From NCBI GenBank assembly GCA_964036275.1, contig OZ038435.1, positions 31,601,521-31,665,520 of the forward strand: a stretch of DNA of 64,000 nt, read 5' to 3'. This document shows positions 50,001 to 61,000 of the stretch, piece by piece. The DNA is from Litoditis marina. Lineage: Eukaryota > Nematoda > Chromadorea > Rhabditida > Rhabditidae. Within the stretch, counting starts at the first letter, position 1. Every line of letters starts with the position of its first letter. The translations under genes were made by a program, and so were the position numbers. The notes below the pieces were generated by a model. The model searched no databases, was not told the DNA's origin, and saw nothing but the letters and a program-made list of their open reading frames with translations.

Positions 50001-50415
50001 CTTGGGATAAGAAAAGATAACGCATACGAGGCCTGAGACAAAACTGATGCCACACCGATTGCTCCATGGAAAATAATTACGCGGAGTTCGGATTACCGAT
50101 AACCTTCTCAATACGTTAACAGAACTACAGAACTATACTGCTTCCAATGAATGTTTCGTAACTCCCCGCCATCTAAATGGCCTTAAACTGCACCGGATCC
50201 TATTTGCTTTCACTTTTTCATTCAACAAAAGCCCAATTAAAAGCGGAAAATTGAAGTTGAAGCGTATTTAAACATAATCAAAAAATGTATTTGACAGGGC
50301 TGTCTACTTTTGGACGACGACTCGACGACGTATTTCATTTGAATGAATTATAAGTTATACCTGCAGGAACGTTCGATGGCAGATCTGCCTGGCAGGACGC
50401 GAATTGGTAGGCCAT
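35081..50415 (-). CDS. SRA1/Sec31-type helical-domain protein with Gln/Pro-rich middle (15 exons)
   Basis: Exons in reading order: 50440-50361 (start codon 50415), 49843-49749, 49185-49012, 48737-48645, 48342-48244, 45907-45794, 45300-45094, 40046-39950, 38117-38032, 37259-37122, 37034-36952, 36416-36329, 36131-36026, 35595-35528, 35185-35081; about 535 residues, every junction in phase. Near the N-terminus is GWNDPPQM, matching the GWNDPPQ motif of SRA1 and similar to GWNDPP of Sec31. Exons 3-7 are rich in Gln, Pro, Ala and His. The last four exons form a helical bundle ([67 protein letters not shown]) like the SRA1/Sec31 C-terminal domain. SRA1 is a transcription co-regulator; Sec31 is a COPII coat subunit. 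No beta-propeller or solenoid exons precede it, so SRA1-like fits better. The start is 25 nt after an acceptor CTCTCACTTCAG. SRA1 of vertebrates is about half this length. Confidence 0.75.
38138..38733. mobile_element. 596-bp terminal-inverted-repeat element with GCGTATTACGC subrepeats
   Basis: Ends are inverted repeats beginning GGCAGGGTCCATACTTTTTACG, flanked on both sides by TAA, a probable 3-bp target duplication as used by PIF/Harbinger-type elements. Both subterminal regions are packed with GCGTAATACGCC or GCGTATTACGC motifs, at least eight in all; the centre is AT-rich with no long frame. It is therefore a non-autonomous DNA transposon. It sits in an intron of the SRA1-like gene, just upstream of exon 9. 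Confidence 0.8.
39705..39852. repeat. Repeated GGGCAAAACCCCCC tract with a 15-G run
   Basis: GCAAAACCCCC occurs three to four times (near 39750, 39796 and 39834), with a run of 15 G at 39821-39835. The tract lies in the intron 3' of exon 8 of the SRA1-like gene. The G run could fold into a quadruplex on the plus strand. Confidence 0.7.
40047..45093. other. 5-kb intron of the SRA1-like gene; no feature of its own
   Basis: AT-rich, with no exon that keeps phase between 45094 and 40046 and no long repeat detected. The frames at 41324, 41370 and 43363 (minus) have no similarity or splice context. Confidence 0.4.
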
Positions 50416-50440
50416 CAGGTCACCGTTAGGCCCTAGGTTC

Positions 50441-52064
50441 CTGAAGTGAGAGAGAATAATAAAATTGAAAAATATATAAGGTATGCTGATAAGAAGATCC
50501 AACGAAGCGCCCAACATGTCAGAACTGCCAACTCATCGCCTAAAATTGCGAAACATCACAAAATACCGGGTACACCTTGATGAACGAATTTTGAAATCAC
50601 AAATAGGCCATAAAAAATGAGATAATTAATGCTTAGCGAAAAGCAAACAACAGTACATCGAGACAATAGGTTTTAAAGCAATACAACAATCGACGACGTG
50701 GCCTTCCGATAGAATGATTTTGACGGTTAAAAACATGAATCGAATCAAACCCCTGATTTTCACATCAAACTGATCTTCTTCGATTTTTTGTATGTCAAAC
50801 AATACTAGTAGCAAATTACGATGTAATACTCATAGCCAAATATATTAAAAATCTAGCCAATTAAGTTCCACACAGTATTTGCCCAAAACATGCAGCGGCC
50901 AAGTAAAAATCGAGCGGCTAACACCCTGAGAACCTCGAAGATACTTCTCAATTGATGAAATGGCAGAAAGCAACACTAAATATTCTAAATTCATGAAAAA
51001 CAACTTAATTAAAAATATTCACAAATTACCAGAAATCGGACACGTCTCGGCTAAAATAAAGGGCGCATTACACCGCGGCTGATGATTGTGCTTCAGATAC
51101 CGTAAAACAAGAATTCAAGTTTCAAAGTTCAACTTCCGAGACAGTTTTAAATGCCCAGAGATTCATTAAAATAGTGTAGAACCAAAAGTATAAGATGCAA
51201 AGAACATCAAACTTAAGTAATATTAATGGACCTCGACGTTTTTCCTAGTTTCACGTTTGCAGTTTGAGTCGGCTGGCAATAACATAGTTAAACATAGAGT
51301 TTGGTTACCACGAGTCAACTCATTTTACTTTTTATCGGGTTCACTCTTTCTAGAGCAACCTTATACAGTGTTTATTTTTCATCCCGCTGGTGTTGAGAGT
51401 TTTCTCCCGTTGCTTTTTGATCGAATCTCGTGATTTATTGCGTGTACATGAGATCATGAGAGATCAAACTACAAATAAAATCATGCTTCGTAATTTACAC
51501 TAAGAAATAACTCGAGATTCTCCACGCAATTTAATGAAAAACCGTAACCTTGGCAAACCGAACCGCGACTCGTTCATGGGAAAACCGAACCGCTGATTGA
51601 TTCATCTATTTGTGAATTGTATTTGTATGCTGTTTTCTGCCGTGATATAAAAATACTAATTATTGTAAACACATTCATCAATTCAATACTGAGTAACATA
51701 CAGTGAAGGGAAAAAAGACAGAGGTACATACTGAGGAAAGAATCCAAATTTAATAAGGGTTTTCAGTGGTAACTCCATTCTCAAAAAGTAGAAAATCATA
51801 CTAAAAATAGAGGCTTAGATGTTTTTAGAGATGTTTTGTAGGTAAATCATTTTGAGACCTATCGCTATGATAATCAAGCAGAGTGTAAATGTGTAACAGT
51901 AAAAAGAGCAAAACGGAAATTATCACAAATAAAACATCAACCTTGTATAAGAAAACCATGAATAAGAGCCTGTGTTACAGTATGTTTATCTGGCCAATAT
52001 GTGTCGACTTCATAAAGAACTCAAGCAAAACAACATAGAAAAGCAGAACCGTTAGAATAGAAGT
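50441..52064. other. Intergenic region between the Mesh-like and SRA1-like genes
   Basis: Expected to hold the 3' end of the Mesh-like transcript; on the minus strand AATAAA appears near 51436 and 51375. It would also hold the promoter or outron of the SRA1-like gene. One CAAACTAC core lies near 51462. No coding exon was recognised. Confidence 0.4.
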
Positions 52065-55000
52065 TTAAATAGCAGAAGACTCAAAGTACTGCGTCCTAGT
52101 GGGTAATTGCTCGAAGCGGGTCTCCGTAGTGGTATTGTATTCGGGTCCTGTGTTGAATTCAGACCCCCCACGCCGTCCGAACTCGGACGCCCCATTTCGT
52201 GCCGACGACCCCCCACGAGGTGGTGCGAAACCACCGTTGTCGTCGTCGTCGTACATCTGCTGCTCCGCCTGAAAATGAAACTTTGAAAAACTTGAACTTT
52301 GTATTCTTCTATAATGAACTTTCTGGGAAAGTGTAGTGTGGTGAGAAAAGAAACTCAGAGATCATGACATCACGTGAATATAATGAAGACAATACCTTTC
52401 AGTTTTCTACCTTGGTCTCTACTCTACTGGTTTCTACTGGTCTCTACTGTCTCTACTGGTTGGTGACGGAGGCTCTCCGTTTTCCTGTTTCCACCATCCA
52501 CACTACGTGTCCAATTCAGGTATTCAGTATCCAACATGACGGACATGGAGGCGAACACAAGATGGAAAACCCGGGCCACTCGCGGCTGGGAGTCGCTGGT
52601 CCGTATTCCGAACAGGAATGCATGCTCACAAGCAGCTCTTTTCCCCCTCCCTCAAGAAGTCTCGCATGTCACCGGATCAATGCCATCAGAGCATTCGAAA
52701 ATCCACCATGAAGTATTCTATGAAGGAAAGGGACCAAGAACAACTCAGAAGAAGCAGCTACTACAAATATCTGTGACATGTATGATGATCATCGCCTCGT
52801 AACGAAGCGACGTGAATGAATAAATATGTAAAATATGTAAATACCTGGTAGTAGCTGGGTATCCTTCGTTCCTCTCTCATATAGGATGGCCTTTCATCGT
52901 CAATTGGGCTATCGCGAATAGGCTCCTTTTCTGGTCTGAAATAACAAAGTCAGAGTTTTCATTTTATAATGATCACAAATTTTGTATGAATCGATAAATA
53001 CTTTCTTTAACTTCACTTTTATATCAATGTGTAGAAACTCACAGCGTACTAGGCGTCATCCTGCTGTTCCGCTTCGAGTCGTGCTTCTTTATTGGCTCTG
53101 ATCCGATCTGAAAAGGTAGATAAGTTGATATTTCACTAGATTCTCAAGCTGAGTTGGTATTGTAATACTTTACACATACATATTGATGAAAACTCGGACT
53201 TCCACTATGGAACCACAGTTTGAGTTACAATACAACGTGACGTATAGCATTAAATTTGATCATACAAAAAATATGTAAATGTATGAACAATCACAACTAA
53301 ACATAAGTACATTGTAGCGACAACTCACCATCTCAGGATGTCTCTCGAAATATTCCTGTTGTTTTCTCTTTCTCGCACTCCACAGGGCGCAGTAGATGAT
53401 GATGAACAACAGTACGAACGCTGGAATAGCATACTATGTTTTATATGTACGTAGACACCTACAGTATACAGTCAAACTTTCTCATGACTGTTCTAAAGAA
53501 AAATAAAAACTTTTCTGAGAAAAATACAAGCAAGGTTCCAAAAAAAGGTTTTCACGTCAAAAATTCGTATGTTCTCACCGAAGATAGAGAGCAGGGCGGT
53601 CATCCATTTCAACGCGTACTCGAGATTTCGATCTGAAAAATGTCACATTTCTCCAATTTTCCTACTATTCACATCATTATATAAACTGATAGTTAGTTTA
53701 ATAAAGTGTGAGCAAGTTTGTGTTGTTGTTCAACCTCCATACTCTCCTATGTACTGGCATAATTATCTTCTTACCATTGTTCGATACTGTTGTATTTTAC
53801 AATGTACTTTTTCTTTGATCAATTGTATCCTAGTAATTCTGTGTGTAGTTTTTTTTCTCTCTTTAAAGAAGGACGATTATGTGGACCAATCCCGTTACAT
53901 CGGTCCTTTAAACTGCAATTGAAAAATATATTGCGGTTTAAAGGACTGAAGCGTTGCGATTGGACCACATAATCGTCCTTCTTTAACGCACCTCGCAGTG
54001 CATCAAATGAACAAATAAATAAATAATGTTCTGTTCACATTGCTCATTTACCTCGCATTGTGTTATAGTCTCTTTCATTCCTACTGAGACTTCTACAGTA
54101 ATATTGGAAAACTTGAAAATGAGAAAGTGTACTGTGGGAGTCACAGCAGGAATGATATGGCGACTATATAGCTGTATTTGTTGATGAAATAAATACCATA
54201 CCCACCTCTGCACCATGCCCACCACCCTCTCGACCACGTTCCATTGATACACGTCCTCTCGATGTCCCCATGGATGTAGTACTTGGGTTTACAGGAGAAT
54301 GTTACCGTATCCCCGTCCAGGTAGTTGGCAGCCGCCGGCGTCTTGATCACACCCTCCTCCTTTAAGAGAGGACCGCAAGATATCACTGAAAACGCATATG
54401 TTAAGTTAAACAAAAGGGTACAAAAATAAACATTGTATGAGTGACATGTTTTCAAAGTATTGAAGCACATTTTTCTACGAGAAATTCATACATTTTCGGT
54501 AGTACTTATTACATTTTCAGAACGAATAGAGCTCAGAAATTCTCTCACACTCCACGGGCAAGCAGATTCGAACCTAGTAAATCATTTTCAATTTCATCAC
54601 ACACAAAATCGTGAGTAACGCTAGAAATATGCAGATTAACTATTTTACCAGATGTTGTTGAGGAGATTACGTGGAAATCAGTAATTATTTAAAGGGGGAC
54701 GATTATTTGGTCCAATCGCAACGCTTCAGTCCTTTCAACTGCAATACATTTGTCAATTGCAGTTAAAAGGAGCGATGACACGGGATTGGCCCACAAAATC
54801 GTCCCTCTTTAAGTAGAGCACATGGAAGTCACGAGAAGAGGAAACATTGTCACATTCAGTATCAGCCATTCCACTCACACTGCTTGCTGCCAGATCTCTG
54901 CATATTTCGGAAGTTCTTCTGTTTCCTCAAAGTGGTCAGACCGACTTCTCTTCTTCCCGTCATTATGTAGTCGTACTCACAGGATGGATCACCCTGGCAC

Positions 55001-58000
55001 GTACTTACCACCTAAACAAGAATGTTTCAATTATACAAACTATTGGAAACCTCTCACGTTTCTACTGAAACATCTTCTTATTCCGCATACATCTCATACT
55101 AGAAATTGTCTGTATCTGTGAGAACTCCATATTATTCAATGACCTATTAATTTCCGAAATATGATTTTGATAAAATCAATGATTAGAATCCATGCTGACA
55201 AAAAAACAAATAAAATCACGGCACCTATTTGTCAAAATCACATACTGGCTAGAGGTTTCGCTATTTCCAAAAGAAGCCTATCCTGTGATGCCCTATCGCG
55301 GCGGTGGTGTATTGCGCGCAGCCTTCCCATTGGGGGGTCAACCGCGGTCGTGTTAACAAGATTTTCTGCGTCCTTTCATGTCACCCGTGTGAGTAAATAT
55401 TTTTGGCAATCTGCCTGTATGGCCTCTTTCCTAACCCCCGGTGCTTTGCGCAATTTGGATTTGCGCTTATGACCGGGACTCATCGTACGTACAACAAAAA
55501 TTTTCTCCCTACATCTTTGTCAGCAATTACCTGATCCATAGTGAAAACTCTGGAGGCGTTGAGGTCGAGATACTGAGGCCAGAACACTGGTAGATAACCA
55601 GAGGACGCAAAGAGTAGTGGGTTGTAGATCGGCTTGAACTTGTCCGAGAACAGAACCGAACCAATCAGGTCGTTTTTACCGTCAACCTTCCCTGAAAATA
55701 TGTGAAGAGGGGTTAAAGTATTTTTATTGGCTCTCCCCCCCCCCCCCCCCCCCACCTCCCTCACTCTTTCTCTTTTCTCTCTCTCAGGCCTTTTCCTCTT
55801 CCCTTGTGCCTCTCTGTCTCTTCTCTCATTTTCTCTGTCTGAATTTTATTTGTTTCATTTGTCTATTTTTGTTTCAGTGTTCCAAATTAATGAAATTCTT
55901 ACTTTGTCCGCAACAAGAGGTATTTTTAGTTTTCCGGGAAGAAACAACGAACGGAGCAAAAGATATCATCAGCGATGGATGTAAGTTGTTCTTATGTTAC
56001 CAAATCACAACAAAAATAACAGGAAAAACAACTTACACGTGGATCCGAACTGTTCGTAGATCATTTGTGTTTGACTGGCAGTGTGTGTATCTCCTTGAAC
56101 CCTCGTGACCTGGAAAGTTTTTCGTTCTTCGTAACCTATTACAAATAAACAGTGACTAACTTGTATACTCAAACTGGCTAAAAATCTATTTGAGCAACAT
56201 TTCAATAACCGATTTCTGATTCTTTGCCTAGTTTTTTTATTGGAAGCGTGGTCTACGAAAGTTTCCAATGAGTTGCAGGAGGTCTTGAAAAGAGTTTAAA
56301 AAAAAGGTGGACGAAACGAACTTGGCCTGTGGGAGTTGTGAGGTCATCGTTAGGGTCATTGTTATACGTCCCTAACAACCCTAACGTAGTATAACATCTA
56401 TTCGTACGGTCTTGAGCATTGAGGGCAGAACTTGCTGCTGAAGATTGGCCAAGCTGAAATCATAATGGCATAAAATCGTATTTGAATAATTATCCCAAGC
56501 ACTTGTTCACTCTCGTACGGAGCAAGTTTCGCACGTTCCACGAAAACATAGTAGATTGCACGTATATAATATTCAGGGTTCGTACTTGTCAGAGAATCTG
56601 ATTAATCACTCAGATAATAACTGTTTGTATGCAATAAACTTAACATTGTAGACTAACCTGACAAGTTGTATTATAGCTGGGCGGTAGGGTGATCATGACA
56701 TCCAACATTCCGAACGACTCGTGAACTCGAATACCCAGCCCCGAACTGAGCATGACCACCAACTCGGACTGATTCATGTTCTGCAGGGGGTTGCGAATGT
56801 CGACCTCTGAAAGGAAAAATGTCATTGAGGTTTATTCGATGTAGAACAAGAGTTTCTTGAACGTTTCGGGAACTCAGAAGTGTGTTGGTGCTATAGGCTC
56901 CTTGTTGATTCCCGCACTATATTTTCGAGCATACATTGGGTAAAGTTTAACTCCTATGTGTTGTATTGTTCAGCGACTATTCCTCAATCTTAATGGTAGG
57001 CCTTTCTCAAAACTAGTGTCTACGTGTTTTGTTACTAACCTCGTAAATGCATTAAGTGTATTAGAAACAAGTTTTGAGAGTATGAAAACGCACTTCTGAA
57101 CTGCTGGTACTTCCAGTGTGGTTTGTCGAAGAACCGTCTGGCACCATCAATGTAGACATCGGTACGGTATCGCCATCTGCGCATCGGCTTGCGGGCGAAA
57201 ATCTTCAAAAAAAAATCTTCAAAAAAGGCTTTTTTTTTGAAGAAAATACTCCATAATCTCAAATAATTATTTTTTTCCGATTTGATTTAAGTTTGAGGCT
57301 TGCACTCAACTACTTATCAAGTCCCTAAAGAAAACCTTGCCACAAAATAAAAAAATCGTGAGATAGGTGGTTTTATCAGATTTGAGTGTATTTGAACTCA
57401 AAACCTAAACGAACAGCATCATACTTCAACTCCACATAATAATACCTAGAAACGAGACATACCTGAACAATCGAACTGTCGTTCTCCTGAATGGCGATTC
57501 CTGTGATTACTGTAGCGTTGACATGAGAATGCCCTGAAATCATGCCGGTCCAATCGAGTTTGTAGTTTAGTCATGCGGTATTATTTCCGTTAAATCAAAC
57601 TACGATTAGTATGCGATACGCAAAAAAACTCTAAATTACAACTTACATAATGTGTCATCCGGCTGCTCCAGTCTGACCTGTACCATTAAACGGTGGTGTG
57701 GATCAGCACTCATGGCCAGTACGTAGTAGCCCTTGCCAGGGAACGTGTACTTTATGCCGTCAAACGTGATCACGTGAGGCTCGCCGTAGATGTAGCTAAA
57801 TCATGTATAATTTATTTTCGCAAACGCAAAAACTCAAAAGCCGAAAACAGTATTATATAGTCCATAAGTTATAAAACTTCAATTCTAAAAAATATAAAAC
57901 GCTTGAAATCCTCAACTTTTCCGATCAAAAGTGAGTGAGGAAAACGGCTTGGAAATTTCGAAATCCTACTGTAGGAGTCTCAGTAGGAATGAAAAAGACT

Positions 58001-61000
58001 ATACCCAGCCGCCGGTGCCTTGTATCCCTGACAGCCGTTGGTCATTCTTCGCCAATAGTAGAACTCACAGTGTTGAGCGTAGCTGAAATATTTTCTCGTA
58101 CATGGGAAAACGGTGAAAGTACAGCTTTCGAACCTATTCCACGACGTTCGACGAAAAATACACACTTTCTCCATCTTGCTTTAATTTCAAACTTCTTCGC
58201 GCACGCAGCGTTCTTTCAGTTTGTTTGAAGCCTAACTAAAAAAAAGTGATAGAATTATTCATATGAGTATTCGCCGGCCTCTACGAATATAAATCAGTGT
58301 TGGACATTTTTTACGTACAGCTCAACATTTTCAATGAGAACTTGTAAACTCACTCGCAACACGTTCTATAAGGTAGAAGATCGAGTTGATAATGAGACAT
58401 GGTGGGAATGAACGGAGGCTGTTTGTAGGGAGATGCACCAAAGTTGTGAGCACGAGCAGGAGTTCCCGGTTGGAAGAAACTAAAAGAGTTAACTATATAG
58501 TTATTATAATAACTGCATTTTGTAACAACTCTCGTAGTAAAGTTCAAATAGTGATAATCGAGAAAGAGTAGTGTTGTCAACCAAAAACATTGTGCTGGCG
58601 AGAGAGACTGACATTCGTAATCTCTGGATCACTACAAAACTGAACCGAGCGAACTATACTTACGCAGCGAGAACCACGCAATTTTGTTTAATCATAGAAC
58701 AACAGCGTTCTACAAAAAACTTTCCGAGTGGTTTGTTTTCGATTCACTAGGGTCTGATAAACTATTTTATTTCACACCTGCTATTATTTTTATGCAGAGA
58801 TGAAAATCTGTGGAAAATGATGAAGAAACACCATATTGCAACAATATGACGTGAATGAACTTGAAAATCTTGAGGGTTGCGCCGATCAAGTTTATCGACT
58901 AAACCACAAAGTACAAAGTACAAAACCTGCTCCAACCAACTTGGCTCGCATAACTCACCGAGTGTAATCACCATCCGGTTCCCAGTCATCGGTGAACATT
59001 AGGAAACCGTCGTAGTCATAACAGCACTGTTGTGCCGCGCCGATCGAACTGAGAAATCGCAAGTTATTGAGCATCAATTGCAATAATACAGTTCATTGCG
59101 TTCACAAATTGAATTGAACGGTATCACGGAAAAACATTATGACAGAAAGATACGATTCATTAATTTTCATTGATCACGTAGTAACTTCTTCAAGGCATGC
59201 TAAACTCAACTTATGCAATTGAAAAACTTCAAAGTGTTGATGAATCACGCTCTCAAAGTTGATAGACAAACCTGAGATTGTGAGTAATGAATCATAGATT
59301 AGCAGAGAAGAATGCTAAACATGTATAAGAATGATTGTTTCTGGGTTTCACCTCGGCTGTGTTCCCTGAATACAATGCTGTGCTCCCTTATTGAACGGGC
59401 AAGAGGTATCACCGTCTTTGTCGCAGTCCATGATCGGCATGTATCGACCCATGTCCAGCATCGCCTAGAAAACAATTTTAAATCTACCCACCAATATCGA
59501 TTGAATGTGATTGTGTAAAAAGAACCGTATACAAATTTGATCTAGTTCATTCCGACATACAAGCCAAACGATGCAAAGCTGTAGCAATATCTGATAATTT
59601 GCGTAAAACTTTTGAAAGTGAATTGTTATATTCAGATATAGAATCCTATCCTTCTGATGGATCTATTCAAACGTGGGACTTAGGTTAGGCGACACTACGT
59701 TGCAAAAATGTCACGACCAAAAACAATGGGCTGAAAATTAAAAAAAATTGGTTCGACGTAGTTTGCTGTACCTGTGACAGTTTGCACGGACAGGGTAGAT
59801 CCTTCGTGAGATCCAATTGGAAGTTTCTTCGTTTTCCGTCGTATTCAAACCATTCAATACACATATCGATCGCCCAACTATTTCCATAGTAGTTCTGCCA
59901 ACTTGGTAAATAGTACCTAGAAAAGTGGATTAGAGAAACTATAAGGGTCGCTCAGACAGAAAAAAGTTCTTTTGCCGATCCTATTCGGGTGGTATCTTCA
60001 TGGCGGACAGCGTTGGCTGGTAATAACGGAACGCGGAACCTCATTTTCTACGTAATCGTTATTAGTGACGACTGTATCGTTCGATAGTTTAATTAAGTAC
60101 ATCATTGGTTTAGGAAATTGTAGTTTTTTATAATTGCAGAGTTCGTAATCTCAAAAAAAATTTATCATTATTATTTCTATACTGTTGAAGTTTTTTTTTC
60201 AGTTTTCATACCATGGGAATGGAGTTGGCTTGCTCCACAGCACACCGTCTTCAGTGTCAGTTATTGCCACCTGCACGAAACCAAAGTGGAACTTTTGCCA
60301 GGCATCCTGAAATTCAAATCTTGCAGGTATTCTTGTTCCAAGATTTGCTCAAGGTTTTTTATAATTGCAGAGTTCGTAATCTCAAAAAAAACTTCTGCGG
60401 GAACAAGATGATTTTTTTTCTTAGAAACACTAGGAACGACTATAGATCTGAACGTTACCCACATAAACTAAATTTGAAAAAGTTCTCTCACCTTCAGCAT
60501 GTTCTGTCTCTGCAATTGCTGCGGTTTAAAGGTGTAGGTTCCGGTGTTGGCTACTCCCTTGGCTAGAGTGTCCACTTTCACATAATGCGATCTAGAAATT
60601 AGCATTTAGATAGAACTTTCCGAATTGTCGAGCTTAAAACGCGACTCAGGTACTACAAATTGTGGGGAGTGTTTGCAATCGCTACGTGGGCTGAACAAAA
60701 TTTATAAAACACTTATATGTTTATAGGAAATGAAATGGATGAAAAAACAACTACGAACCTATCAGCATCCTCCCAGTATCCAATGAGGTTGATATCTACC
60801 CTGGCACCCAGATTCCACGTTAAATTCAACGCTTGCCAACCCATGGTCAAAGAGGTGGCATACGGCTGATACCTGGAAACAAGAAGACCCAAGTAAGCGC
60901 GTAAATAAAGTTTAATCACGAATAACATCATGTAGAGAAGAGAACTGTCCACAGCTCTTCAATCAGAGAAATTTGTATATTGATTCTAATGTTTTACATT

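Noticed and set aside
50335..50517. Minus-strand frame reading through the intron upstream of the SRA1-like first coding exon
   Set aside because: It crosses a good acceptor CTCTCACTTCAG and its upstream part is hydrophobic intron translation; the start at 50415 gives an N-terminus like SRA1.
54141..54470. 109-codon minus-strand frame taken as an independent gene
   Set aside because: It contains the Sushi exon 54385-54206 of the Mesh-like gene; the ends are intron read-through.
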